64,000 bases of DNA, from assembly GCA_964019695.1 (NCBI GenBank), contig OZ026531.1, positions 10,072,593 to 10,136,592 of the forward strand, read 5' to 3'. Of this stretch, positions 33,601 through 48,600 are shown in pieces (positions within the stretch are counted from its first letter, which is position 1; each line of letters starts with the position of its first letter). The notes below the pieces were generated by a model, which was not told the DNA's origin, did not search any database, and saw only the letters and a list, made by a program, of their open reading frames with translations. Source of the DNA: Loripinus fragilis (Eukaryota > Mollusca > Bivalvia > Lucinida > Lucinidae). Made by a program: the position numbers and the translations under genes.

Positions 33601-36600
33601 AGATAGCAATAGTGTTGCTAAGTTACATTAGTGTTGCTAGATTGATATTGTTTCTTGGTTACATTAGTGTTGCTGAAATACATAAGTATTGCTAGGTTAC
33701 ATTAGTGTTGCTAGATAGCACTAGTGTTGATAAGTTACATTAGTGTGGCTGGCAATACATGCATATTGCTAGGTTGCATTAGTGTTGTTGGAATACGTAA
33801 GTGTGCTAGGTTTTTAAAGTGTTATAGGTTACATTAGTGTTGCTGGAATACATAAGTGTTGCTAGGTTGCATTAGGTTTGCTAGATAGTAATATTGCAGT
33901 GATTTTTTTACCTGTGCATCCTGCATATTTTACACATAATTTTGTCTCTGGGTTGCAAAGTTTTTATTTCAACGAGTTCCAGGATGCAATGGTATTGCAG
34001 ACTTGACATGAAAAATAGTGTTCTGGACTGATAAGTTTGGAGTTGGACTCATTGATATGGGTATCAGTGAGTCCCAGGACCCATAAGCCCAAAATTGTAA
34101 ATGAATCACTGAATATTGTTTCTGCTATCTATGTTACATTAGTTTTGCTGCAATACATGTGCTGCTACGTTGCTAAAGTGTTATAGGTTACATTAGTGTT
34201 GGTAGGTAACATCAGTGTTGCTGGATAGCAATAATGTTGCTAGGTTACATTAGTGTTGCTGGAATAGATAAGTACATATATTTCTATGTTACATAAGTGT
34301 GTTAGGTTGCATTAGTGTTGCTGGATAGCAATAATGTTGCTAGGTTACATTAGTGTTGTTGAATTAATAAGTATTGCTAGGTAACATTAGTGTCGCTAGA
34401 TAGCAATAATGTTGCTAAGTTGCATTAGTGTTGCTGGTATACATGCATGTTGCTAGGTTACATAAGTGTTGCTAGATAGCAATAATGTTGCTAGGTAACA
34501 TTAGTGTTACTGGTATACTTGCATGTTGCTAGGCTACATTAGTGTTGCTGAAATACATAAATGTTGTTAGGTTACCTTAGTGTTGCTGGATAATATAAGC
34601 TTTTCTTAAGATAACGTTAGTATTTATGGGTTATATCAATGTTTTAGGTAACATTTGTGTTGCTTGGTAAATGGCAATTTCTAAGAAGGTGTCTGCTTAG
34701 ACAGGTGCTTGCTCATGGCAGGGTTGATTGCACTGATTGTTATTGTATGTTGTTTAAATGTTACATAAATAGTTTTAACCATATTCTTCTTGTTGTATCT
34801 ATAAACATAAGTATTGCTAGTTAATAGTGTTGCTAGATAGCATAAGCATTTCTAGGTTATAGTAATGCTGTTAGGTAAATAGTGGTTGCATTGCTAGGCA
34901 ATATAAATGTTGCTGGGTTACTTTTGTTTTGCAAGGTTACCTATGTATTGCTGGGTAACATTTTTGTCTCTAGGTTATATAAATATTACTTGGTAACAGT
35001 GATGTTGCTAGGTAACAGTATTGCTAGTTTACATTCTAGTTTCTAGAAAAACATGTTAATGTTGTTCTATTCCTTTGCAGACAAGAAAGCAAACACACAG
35101 ACTTGCAAACAGACATGAAGGTCCTCTGAAATGGTAAGTCCTTGAGGGCTAGAAAACACTTGTGTACTTGAATATGGGCCTCTTCATGAGAAAACAAGAC
35201 AGTTACACAGGAAAAACAATGGTGCAGACCAGCCTGCCCACCTGTGCAGACTGCTTAGTACCTTGGTTTTTCTCTCCCTGCAAAGTATGCTATCTAAAAT
35301 TGCTTCATTCAGAATTACATTATTCTGACTAGTCTCTATAGTTGTGCAGGCTGGATGGAATCTTTGTTGGTTGCAAACCCGGAAGGAAGGTTTTCTCACA
35401 ACAGGGCCCATTTATGAGTGTCTGAGGCTGCAGGACAAGTGAAAATAGAAATTATTTACAATATAAATTGAGCTGTGACATGGGATTTCCAACAATGTGG
35501 TATCTAGGACCAGCAAAGCCTCTGATCAGCCTGCGCATACGCACAGTCTGATCAGAGCCTTTGCTAGTCGCTTGAATATTTTATGAGTGGTAAGCTACTG
35601 GCTGAACATCATTTGGAGTTTCTAAGCTTAACAGGAGGCTGCACAGACTCGTCTGAGTCTATTCATAGTAAGTAAGGGTGCAAAGATCAGGAATCGATAC
35701 AATCAAGTACCACACCTGACCCAAAATGCCACTTTGTTGGAAATCACATGTCACAGCTGTATTATACTTTTTTTTCTCATAAATTCATAGAGGATTTTTA
35801 CTTTTTTGAGGTGAATACCAAATATATTTCATCGAGTGCGGTGAACAAAATCAGTATTTTTCACGAGTGCGTAGCACGAGTGAAAATGCTGATATTTTCA
35901 CCGCACGAGATGAAATGTATTTGGTATTTGCCGAAAAAAAGTAATTTTCTTTTTATTTTATACTCAACGGAAATACAGAAATCACAACCTTACTTTTTAC
36001 TTGGTCGTTTCTTGTTCGATTTGACTTTTGCAGTGTGTTTATTGGGTATAACATTGGGTGTAAACATACAGTCAAACCTGCTGTTGCGGCCACCTCTATT
36101 AAGCGTGACCCTCCCTTAAGCGGCCATTTTGGAACCCCCCAAAACTATTTTGAATGCAAATGCACCTTTATTAAGCGTGCACCTGTCCAATGCGGCCAGC
36201 GGTGGGCGAAATTTGCCCCCCAAACACTGAAATTGTGTCCTGAAACGGCCAATTTCTGTGTTACAGCACTCACAAGGGCGGTTACGGTCGCAGGTACCCA
36301 TCTACATGAGATGTTGCTGTTTGACAGTTTCTTACAACACCATAGTTGTTGTTTCTCTATCAGGGTTTGAACACAAGTGCCAATTGAACATTATCAGTGC
36401 CAAGATTTGTTTTTAACATTCCAAGTGCCAAGTTTATTTGTATTGAAAACTTTATTGCATAAGATTGATCATTTATGTCTTCTATGAAGGCTTCAATCTA
36501 CTTTATATTTGGTTTAAACAATATTTTATTCACAGTAACTTTTACATATTATGATATATACATGCATACAATATTTCTAGGATTTGACGGACAGGCGTTG

Positions 36601-39600
36601 AGCTTATATGATGTCATCTCCTTTAAATATATTTGATATATGTTTTTGATATATTCATTTATATAAATTGGATATATTCAGACATTTCTTTGTTTTTTAT
36701 TTTATTTTTTGTCGCTATGTTTTTCTGTCATTTCTCTTTCTCAATGGTTTGTTCAGAGAAATTTACAGGTGACCAGTTTCTATGATGTGTTACTTGTATC
36801 TTTCTTTGTTCTCTGACATCCTGAAAGAGAAGTGACGAATTCAAGGTCTTTAAAGCGGCTGGTTTGATTATTATGGAAAGAGTAAACACTTTTATAACTT
36901 ACTATATCTAATCGGTTCACTCATGAAATTTTAATTTCATGAGCGTGTGCTTCGCACACTGATGAAATTTCCAATTTCATCGATTAACTTTTTTGCACCG
37001 GTCATATGCTTGGTGCAATTAAACTCCCAGCAGTGGTGTCTCCAGAATAAATTCTTCAACGGCTGCTGCCCTATGTCGAAGTTATTGGGCCCAACTATTT
37101 GGAAGTTTGTGGTGCAGTCGATCCACAACGGGGCCGAAATCAACTAAGTTCAAGTGCATGCTAATAAAACACTACGACATGGTTCAGGAAACCAGCACAT
37201 ATGGATTAAAAAAAGCGTCGACAGTAATTGAAAACCTGAATACGCTAAACGAACACCACTTGTTGATTTTTTTGTAAGCGGGTAACCATTTTTGCAAGCG
37301 GGTAACCAGTCGTAGAGTCAGTCAGCTGATAAAATTGTTGACATCAAAGCATTTTGCCGCTGTCAAAGTTCATTCATCCATACCGTGACAGATGTTAAAC
37401 GGTAAATGTGTGAAAATCTAAATGCAAAGTAATACTCTTTGCTTGAGACATATACTTACTACACAAGGATGCAATCTTTGCTAAAAGTCAACAAGCAATA
37501 GCTTTTGAGAAAAAAGAAGTTATTTTTCAGTAACAAAATTTGAACCATTTTCCGATTCTTTTTCACCTGAATAAATTTACAATTCTAACAACATTCTCTT
37601 CATGTTCAATTGTACGATGGCCATTAAACATGCATTTGCTTATCAAAAATCAAGTTTTAGCTTCTGGAAAAAATATGATTAGCAGTGCTATCACTACTCT
37701 TTTGACATACAAGGGAATCTTTATACTGAATGGACATGGCTTTGTTTATTTCATATTTGGTTATGTATTTTTTTTTCATTTACATATTTTATGAAGAAAT
37801 GCAATAACTGCAGCAGTGTAGACCTTATTCTTTATACTTTTCACTCATTATTATATTGGTATCCCCAACTCGAAGCCAATATTCTTTACAGTCCTCAATC
37901 ATATGGCCATCTTAGCTGAACCTCTATTAAGCAGCCACCTGTCTTAAGCAAGCGATTTTGGATTATCCCTTGACCGCTTGCTTAAGACAGGTTTGACTGT
38001 AGTTTGCACCTAGAAAATGGCTTAGAATCAAATTTTAACAAATGAAAGGCAAGAAATCTGCATTTAAAGAAAGTCTATTGAGTGTGCCTTAGGGTAGGAG
38101 TCACGTGCAAACTGGCGCTACGCCAGGTCAAACAGTGATGTCATTATGTTTGATATTTACGTCACAACATGCGTAGCGTTATTTTTGACAAATATACTTC
38201 ACTTAAAACCTTATGTTAAAAAATCCCAGTCACAAAATTGCCAAGAAAACCTTGTTTTGCTACAGTTCTATTCTATTCTACAGTGAAAATATAAATCGTA
38301 TCGGTCACTAGTGAAAAAATACGATATTTTTTCACTGTAGAAAAATACCAATTTTACTCACATTTGATATGCATTGAATTCACTGCTTGTGATAAAATAA
38401 AGATAATTTTTTTGTGAAGTAGGGCAAATGTCTGTATTAAAACAATTTAAGATCTATCTGTACCTTTCATGGCACTTTTTTTGTTGAACACAATAACTAA
38501 AGGTCTGGATAAGCAAATGATTAGCTTAGGTTAAATCTTTGCCCCCTGGTCGATTTTTCATGCTTTTTTGCCATCTGCTGATTTTTTCCAAAATCGTTTT
38601 TTTTTTTAAATTCTTTCAAGAAAACCATCTGAGTGTCGAACAGATTGATTCCAGATCAGGCTGTACATTTTGTCAGGCATGATCTGGTTCCAAATTATTT
38701 GCAAAGGTTATCAGCCGACGACACTAGGAGGGAAAGGGTTAAATCATCTCTAAAACCACTGAGTATGACTGCAGATCCACGTGTCGCGAGTTCGATATCG
38801 GGCTGGTCCCATTCTTTCCTAAGATTGATCATGAAATAATTTCTACGGTCATTCTCCTCCTTCCCCTGATACAAGAAAGGTTGTTATCAGTTAAAAGCAA
38901 AAACATATGTGCACATAGTACTGGTTTACGAAAAAAAGTGTGGTTAGGTGAACTGAGGTCTCGACTTGACAAAAGCTGTTGCCTGGGACGTAAAACCTCA
39001 AACAAAACAAACAAACTCAACAATCTAGTTTTAAGAGTCTCTTCTACTTTTACATTTGTTTTGAAAGAACTAAGTTAAGAAGAAGAAATAAGTCCAGAAA
39101 AAAACAAATAAACTATTTTCAAGATTTTTTAAATAATTTCAGCTGTCAATACTCTCAGTACTTTGATTTCTTTATAATTTCAGCTGTTGTATCTTCCCTC
39201 AGAATGACTACCTCATTACTGGTGGAGCGGATGGAAAAATAAAGGTACAGTCAACCTTTACCCTTAATTCTTTGCCAACTAATGTAGTCTGCTGATAACC
39301 TTTGAAAACAGTTTAGACCCAGATTAGGCCCAACAAAATGTTGGGCCTGATCTGGATCCAAACTGTTTGACTCTGATGGTATTCCAGAAAGAATTTTTTG
39401 AAAAGTTAATCATGAAAAATGTCGGCAAATGATAACAAAAGCATGAATAATTGCCCGGCATGCAAAGAGTAAAAAGAGGCCACTATTAAAGGAAAAAATA
39501 TACTCCACATAGGGAGCTTATTCTTTCCTTTAAGAGTAGCCCCTATGAGAATAGTAAATAGCTTGATTTTAAAGGGCATTATTGCATAAAAAGCTGTGTC

Positions 39601-42600
39601 GCACGCTATTAACAGCCATGTTTTAACCAGCAAAAACCCATGTATTATCAGGCTATTCATGTGCTGCTGATGCACGGCTTTTGTACTTTACATATACGCA
39701 TTCTAGGCTGTCGCAAAAATTGACGTCATCAACAGTAACGTGCATAGAAATGAACGTAATTGAATCACATTAGGATGACCTAAGTCTTTGTTCTGCAACA
39801 GGCCTTTTCAAAACCTACAAATCCTTTGTCAGGGTTTGCACAGGTTTGAAAAGTACGTGAATTAAGAGGGCTTTCTGGAAAAATCCTTGACAATTAAATC
39901 TGCCTTGTAAAGTACTTGAAAATCACTCAAAAGCTTGAAAGGCCTTGAATTCTACTATTTTCTGTAGGACTTAGCACAGTTTATAGAGACCTAAATCAGT
40001 ATAAAGTTGTTATGCCTTTATTTGGTGCAACATTTGCTGCACCAAATAAAGGCACAACGATTTTATATTAATTCTCTAGGACTAATTTCGCCATTATCTC
40101 AGTCTAGCATTTCTGAAGTAGAATTTTAACACTGAAACCTGTATTTTTCATAAACTTTAGTCCTTGAAAAACTGTAGGGAAGTCTTTTGGAAGGCCTTGA
40201 AAAGTCCATGAATTTTACACAAACCTGCCTGTATGAACCCTGTTCATGCTTTTGCATGCCATTATAGTAATACAAAAATGAACTTTTTGAAGCGTTTTTC
40301 CAAAGTTTTCAAGTGACAAAATGAATTTATGAAATAATGATCAAACTTGGTTTTCTGATACACTAACATCTGCTGGACCCCTCGTGGGTTGTTAAAACCC
40401 TTGCCTTTCAGGCTCCGGTTTCAACACCACCCTCGGGGTCCAGCAGATGTTAATGCATAGAAAACATGTTTGATCCCTATATTAAAATGAGAAACTGTCA
40501 AAATTAAACTATGCCAAATATGTAAAAAAAAATCAAATCGCCAAATTTTGATGCCACGAATATTTTAAATGTGTTTTTACAGTACATTCTGGTCTCATGC
40601 ACAGAACAGCAGGATATAACAATGTTGTGATTTTATTTGGGCCTTGACGTAAGAAAACCTGTCTTTGGTGTTTGCAAGACCAGCCTGCGCTTCTGTGCAG
40701 TCTTATCAGGGCCTTTGTTATTTTCTTGTTGGAAAGTATCATATCCAAACTTGCTTCCAGCAAAATTTCAATGTTCTAGGAAGTCTCTGTAGCTGAGCAG
40801 GCTAGTTTGTGTATGGCCTTTTCGGAAACCCCGAAGACAGGTTTTGTCGTGTTCAGACCCATTTGCATTAGTAGCTTGAAAGTGATTTTATTGTTTCAGG
40901 TTTTCAATGGTACAGCCTTCAACTTTATTCATGTCATCATTGGACACCATGGACCCGTTACAAGTAAGCTACAATCTTTTAACCAAAATAGTTCAATCTA
41001 GAGGAACCTTCAAAAAAGAGGGTTTTAGGCATAGGGAGTTGGCTAGACTAATAAGACTATTTATATTGACAAGGGGTCCAGCTAAGAAAATGTCAGATTT
41101 GACCCCTGTTCTGTTTAAAACGCTCGGAATTGAACATACTTTCAATTTTACATTTCTATGATTACTGTCTTGTAGGTAAATGAACCCTCTATGGGGAAAA
41201 ATAAAAAAACATCATTTTTTCATCGGTTTCTTTCAGTATCTTGCTTTGTTTACGTCAACAGCAGCTGATTTCGCATAGTATTTAAACATTGGATACTTCC
41301 AAGGTTATTGTATCAAATCAGAAGGAAGAATCGATTAGTGCAGAAATGGTTAATGGGATAACCTGTTATCTCAGAGATGCCTTTTAACATTTTTGCAAAC
41401 AGAGCAGACCCAGATCAGGCAGCTCTTTTAAGAGCTGCCTGATCAGGGTCTACTCTATTTGCTTATGGAAGTATGATTAGATATGACCCTACACTAGTGG
41501 ACCTGAAAAGTAATTTCTTTGTTTTATGTATGAAGTAAAAAAATATTTATTTAATTCATAGTAGGTGGAGCTTAGCATGAATATTCATGAAGGAAAGGGT
41601 TAAATTATTTCAGATGTTGAGCCCCACAGACAATAGCTATTTTATTTTGGAAGTTATAACCTGTGACCCCTACATTTATACAATGGACCATTCCAAGTTT
41701 ATTGTATCAAACCAGAAGGAAGAATCGATTAGTGCAGCAATGGTTAATCATAATGGGTTCAAACCCTTTACCTCATAGAGATGCCTTTTAACACTTTTGC
41801 AAACAGAGCAGACCCAGATCAGGCAGCTCTTGTAAGAGCTGCCTGATCAGGGTCTTCTCTAGTTGCAAATGGAAATAAGATAAGATATGATCCTACATTA
41901 GTGGACCTGACAAGTAATTTCTCTGTTCTATGTACAAAAAAAAATATTTAATTATTCATCGTGGGTGGAGCTTAGCATGCATATTCATGAAGGAAAGGGT
42001 TAAAATATTTCAGATGTTGATACACACAGACAATTGCTATTTTATTTTGGAAGTTATAACATGTGACCCCTACATTTATACAATGGACCATTCCTGGTTT
42101 ATTATCAAACCAGAAGGAAGAATCTATTATTACATTAAGGGTTAATGGGTTAAATTATTTCAGGTGTTGAGCCCCACAGACAATTGCTATTTTTGGGGGG
42201 AATTATAACATGTGACCCCAACATTCATATAATGGACCATTCTAAGTTTATTTATCAAACCAGATGGAAGAATTGATTTTTACATTCAGGGTTAATGGGT
42301 TAAATTATTCAGGTGTTGAACCCCACAGACAATTGCTATTTTATTTTGGAAGTTATAACCTGTAACCCCTACATTTTTACAATGGACTGTTCCAAGTTTA
42401 TTTATCAAACCAGAAGGAAGAATCGATTATTACATTAAGGGTTAATGGGTTAAATTGTTTCAGGTGTTGAGCCCCACAGAAAGGACAACTTGTTGTTATC
42501 CTGCTCCCTTGATGGCACAGTTAGACTCTGGAAGATGGACTCTTTCACTTTAGTAAGTATAGTTATCCCTTTCCAGGGATGTGGAAATAGTAAAATTTTC

Positions 42601-45600
42601 TACTTGTCCAAGGACAAGTAAATGGCCATAATGTACTTGTCAAAAGAAAATTTTACTTGTCTGAAACAATTAATTAGCTTATACCTTTCTTTGCTTAAAC
42701 AATTTACTGTTTCGAAAACAGTATGAAACCAGATAAACAGTGTGGATTCTGATTAGCTGGCTTCTCTTGTAAACAGGGTAGATCCAGATCAGCTGGCTTC
42801 TTCAGAAGCCAGCTGATCAGGATCTACACTGTTTACAAAGCAACATGTGAGCTCGTAATAATAAATCAAAATATGAACTACAGAATTGTATTCACTTTAT
42901 ACATTTGTACTTGTCCAAGGACAAGTAAATAGAAATTTTCAACTTGTCCTGAATGAAATGGGACCAGGTCGGACAAATCGGGCATGGTATTTCTTAGCCC
43001 TGCCTTTTCAGATAACAGGAATTTTTCGTAAAGCTTAAGTCAACCCTCTTTACACCGACTGAACTGTCTTTGCGAGTGTTTGTCCCCAAATAATTTGATG
43101 TTAAGCTGAATTTCTGTAATAATGAACTTAAATTTAAGCTAAACTGGTATGTTTGTGGTCATATTACCTATTTTGTAAGAATTTTGCTGTAATAAAGAGT
43201 GTAAGTATAAAGAGTTTCATTGCAACTATAATTAAATCAGGATGGTCACTGATTATCAATTTCAAGAAATATTGTAATTCTTTCTCTGAAGAGCGATTTT
43301 GTTAAAGCAAATAGTGCAGACCCTGATGAAATGCCACATTATGATGCATTTCAGCTGGGTATTCACAATTTGCAGAAGTACCTGTTTGGTTCTTTATATG
43401 CTGGGTGTAGGATTTTGCTTGCTTTTTGTCATCTGTTTATTTTTTGAAAATTTTCCTTATACAAAAAGTTCTTCCAGGAATACAACCAGAGGTTTTTTTT
43501 AATGATTTACCTTTTTATACCCCCGGTAAGAAATTATAGGGGTATATAGTTTTTGCCTTTTCTGTAATTATGTTTGTTTGTCGGTTTGTTTGTAAACTTT
43601 TTTTTTCCGTCAAAGATTTCTCAGCAACTACTAGGGTTAGGATTCTGAAATTTGGTACAAAGCTTGATAGTGATGAGCTGTATTGTGTAACAAAAAACAG
43701 CCACATATTGCTTATCAGTCCCTTTATTTGTTCATTTTTCTTTCTCCAATGGAAATTTCTGTCACAGATTTCTCAGCTCCTATTGGAGCCAGTGTTTTAA
43801 AATTTTGTGTACACTTTCAGGTAGGCAAAGTGTACTGTGTAAATGGAAATTTAGATGCTAATCCTCATTTTGCCTTCTTTTTTCAAATTTTCTTTTTTCC
43901 TTCTTTAACTCTTATATAATACACATAGACATTTTTTTTTTGTCAAAGATTTCTCAGCAACTACTTGAGTTAGGATTCTAAAATTTGGTACAAAGCTTGA
44001 TAGTGATTAGTTGTATTGTGTAACAAAAAAAAACAACAGCCGTATATTGCTTATCAGTCCCTTTATTTATTCATTTTCTTTCTCTCCAATGAAAATTTCT
44101 GTCGCAGATTTCTCAGTTCCTATTGGAGCCAGTGTTTTCAAATTTTGTGTACATCTTCAGGTAGGCTAAGTGTATTGTGTAAATGAAATTAAAGTTGCTT
44201 AAGCTCATTTTGCCTTCTTTTTCAATTTTCCTTCTGTCACTCCTATATAACACGTATGGACGTTTTTCGTCAGAATTTTCTCAGCAACTACTTGATTTAG
44301 GATTATGCAATTTTGTGTACACTTTCAAATAGGCAAAGGGTGTTGTGTAAATGAAAATTAAGGTGCTAATCCTCATTTTGCCTTCTTTTTTCAAATTTTC
44401 AATTTTTGCTTCTGTCACTCTTATATAACACATATGGACAGTTTTCATCAAAGCATTCTCAGAAACTACTTGATTTAGGATTATGAAATCTTTGACAATT
44501 TTGTCTTTTCTCTGGAAGCGTAGCATTCTCTGATGGCTACCGCCAGGGGTATGTGAGCTTTGCTCACTTCTTGCTATATTTAAAAATATCTTTCATGAAC
44601 ACTGTAATATCAAAGTGTCAAATGGTTTGGATTCAGATCAGGAATTGACACTGTTGGTCCTGAAAACTGTTTGCAAAGATTAGCAGCAGACAACAAAAGT
44701 TGTCACTAGCTAGAGTTAAATATCATAATGAGTTTGATAAAGTTTTATAAATTATAATTTATTTTCACTTCAGTTTACAAGAGTGGATATTGGAGAAAGG
44801 TTATATCATCTGGCTCTCCTTGGAGACACAGAATTTTTCTTCAGAACAGAGAAGGAGATCATGATCTACACTCTTAATCAGGTATAGCTGCAAATATTTT
44901 TGTCCTGAAAAGGTTGTCTGCTTATATCGTCTGTTACAGTAAAACCAGTCTTAAGTGGCCACTCAAAAAAGTCAAAACAAAGGTCTTAGTGGAAAATGGT
45001 AGCTGAATAAAGGTCGAAATTATTGCAGAATGCTCCCCTTGGAGCATTTTGCAATACTTTTGACCTGCATTAAGTGATAATCGGTATTGAAAACTAATTT
45101 TGGTCTTCTTTATGAGTGGCCACTTAAGACAGGTTTACCGTAACAGTATTCAAATGCACTTCATTTCACCTTTTGCTATGGATCGAAACTCTATGAACCT
45201 TGATCTGATTGCTCCTAATGGGAGCAGTCTGATTTGGGGTTGTATTGTTTGAGCTAACAGACGACAATTATTGTCTGTTTTGTCGTCTGCTGAAATGTTT
45301 TAGTAACCTCTCAGACAAACAGTGTAACATGGATTAGTCAGACTTTGGTCCACACTGTTTGACTCCATACTTACATAGTCAATAAGGTTAGCAAATATAT
45401 GCATCAGACAACTAAATCAGATGACATTTTCATATCATATACAAATATGACTCATTTATAGAAAGTTGGCACTATTTCTAAATATTGTTCAAAATGGCAA
45501 CTATTTGAGTGGTTCAATGTAAGTAAATAATGCCTGGGTTACACTTGCTTTCCAATGAGTTTACATGCACGAACGATGTCCAAATCATTGTTTCCGTGCA

Positions 45601-48600
45601 ACATAAGTAGGGAGACGCGCGATCATCGTACAGAGCCTCAACGCAAGATTTCATATAGCCATTTCTGGGCCATAAAATGATTGTATGCTCTTGAGATAAT
45701 CATAAGGAACCTGCAAGGATATCGCAAGGGGGTCATGTGATTTCTGTGTGAAGGTTATGATGATTACACAACAATTTGGTTTCCGCACTATCTCCTGCCC
45801 TGGTCTGTTGCTGAAAGAAATTACATGGTGATCATAAACAATGTAAACACTTATGTCATAGCTTGCAGCCATCTATGATGCTGAAAAATCTCACAAAAAA
45901 TCGTAGACAAATAAATTGTATGACGCCCGCGGCAAATGTAATCGAGGCTTTAGTGTTTGTGTATTTGACCAGTTTTCAGAGCAAATTTGGTTCATATGCA
46001 TTTAGGTACGAAATTTGCCCTCCATCCCTGCTGGGTAGGCCAGCATGGGCATATATAAGGGGCATTTGCCTATTTGCAATAGGTATGAAAATTTGATCCT
46101 TATTCCATAAAGGTTTAAGTTCACAAGTTGGTGAAAGTTTTTAGGATTTTTCCTGAACTCAGTATTTTGAATGCTGAATATGGCTGATTATTAGAAAACT
46201 TTTCTGATTTATTTTCAGATTAATCTAAAGAGAACTATTTAATCTTCACTGCAACGTCTGCAAGTATTAATTTCAAATTTTATAAAGTTCAAAGTTTTTA
46301 TAATTCTTAGCATTCACCAATGGGTCCATAATGAGAGGCAGGGTTTAACTCTTTATCTCCTTGTGTCGTCTGCTGATAACTGAAGCAAACATTTTGGACC
46401 CAGATCAGGTCCGATATAATGTTGGGCCTGACCTGGATCCAAAGTGTTTGACACTGACATTATCCCTGAAAGAATTTTCGAAAGTTATGATTTTGAAAAA
46501 AACATCAACAGATTACAAAAAAAGGGGGCAAAGAGTTAAAATGACGATTATCTTCTTGTTACAGTTTTACCAATTCTTTGCACCTGTGGAGTCGGAAACC
46601 TACAAGCTGATATGTTGTCGAGGAAGAGGCAAACCCAACAGAATTTTAGCATCAACAGAGGTAAATAGGTTAAACTCAATTAAGTCAGTGCATGAGATTT
46701 CAAACAATGCGGCATTTTGACAAGTGTAGACTTGGACAAGCCTCTGCAACATCCGTTTAAGCTTAGAAACTCCAAATGGTGTTCAGTCAGTAGCTTAACA
46801 ATCATAGAATACTCAAGCGACTAACAAAGGCTCTGATCAGACTGCGCGTATGCGCAGGTTGATCTGAGGCTTTGCTGGTTACACATACCATGTTGTTGGA
46901 AATCTCATGCACTGGCTCAATTATGTCAATTAGGATATTCTAATTGTAATGTTTTCACTTTGTTGGAATGATTTCTCATGCATTATTAGGAGTTAACGCT
47001 CAAAGTTTCCAAACAATTTTAGTTGTTTAGTACCATATAGTAAACAATGTAGATCCTATTGAGATTCAAACCTTTCTATTTTGTTTGTTGTAAAAGGTAT
47101 AAAAGGAAAAAAATGAAGAAAAGGTGATCATGTCATCTGCTGGGCCCTTTAGGAGTGAGTCCAATTGCTGATCCAGGGGTTGTGAGTTTGATCCCGGCCT
47201 GGCCAAGGTTTCCTAGAAATTTTATCGTGAAATATTTGATTATGTTCATTCTACTGATTTAAGAAGGACTGTTGTCAGTTACAAACAAAAGTATGTGCAC
47301 TGAGTACTGGTTAGCCGCTTAGTCTAAGCTTGTCGAGAAAAAAAGAGTGAGGTTAATGACCGTCTCGACATGACCATAGCTGTTGACTGGGATATTAAAC
47401 CACCAAACAGAAAAAAATGTCATCTGACAGGAACTGTTATAGCAGCAAGTAAAACTTTTTTACTGTTTATCTCTAAAATATTTATATTGACACAAGTCCA
47501 GGACTTTAGTTTCTATGGCACTTTGGGAGGCAAAATGAATTAATTATGGAAAAGTTGAACAAAATATATTGTTTTATTAATGAATATAGTCCTAAGGTAG
47601 TTCTACAAACATTAATGTTTGTGCAAGCTACTCTTTTATACTACATATATATGGCCTTGACTGTCATTGCCATAGTAACTGAAGTTTAAATGAAATGTAG
47701 AACAAAAATCCTAGAAGAAATGACCAAAGAAGGCTCACTTTAAAAATCCCGTTTTAAATTCAATATTGCCAATAGAGCTATTTTTTACAGGTATCATATT
47801 GACAAGAATGCGTAATTAAAATCAATTTTCTTATTTTTCAACCAAAACATATCTTGTTGGTACTCAAAAGAATGGTCTAAATGAGAGGGTCTTTTGAGAA
47901 TCCAAAACAAATGTTAAAATTGAGGGATAAGAAAATATTCTCAATTCTAACATACCTCGTCTATAGAGCCAATGCTAAAAAATATTGTTATATCAAAGGA
48001 TATAGTCACAGTTTTGAAAGTGCGTGGAAAGCACACACTAGCTGGCGTCAATTGTCACTGCAAAATGACGTCAGTCGTGGTGTTAGACGGTGTAACGTCG
48101 TTTTTACTCTTAAAAGACACTACATATTCATGGAAAGGTATGCAACACAGTCCAACTATTGGCCGGATTTCTTCAGTGCAATGGCGAAAAGTAAGAAGAA
48201 GCTGAAGACTTCAAATGTTTTTTCCTAGTTTATTGTGTGTTAGAATCGAAATAGATCAGCTCTATTGCGTTAATTGTTTGTTTGTCGGTCAGTTGTACGA
48301 AGATAAATCACTCGCGCTGCGCGCTCATGATTTGAACTCCTTTACAACTGACCTCCAAACAGTGAATTACTATACAACAATTAACTGCTGGAGCTGATCT
48401 ATTTCTTAATTTTACACTCGAAAATTAATTTTGATTTTCAGGATGGCAGTGTGAGGTTATTTTCTCCTGTGACAGGGTTAACATTGACCATCATCTACCC
48501 CATGCCTACCTTTCAGGTAAGTATCACAAACTTTTGGCCGCGAAGCGCAGTTAGTAACATGTCTGGCAACAGATGTGAGTCTGACTGCAGATCCAGGGGT

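Noticed and set aside
36035..36370. 111-codon ORF and overlapping frames
   Set aside because: Lies on family 4-like repeat sequence; chance ORF.
47881..48228. 115-codon ORF on the + strand
   Set aside because: Starts inside a palindromic MITE and has no recognisable domain; it does not fit the exon phases of the WD40 gene.
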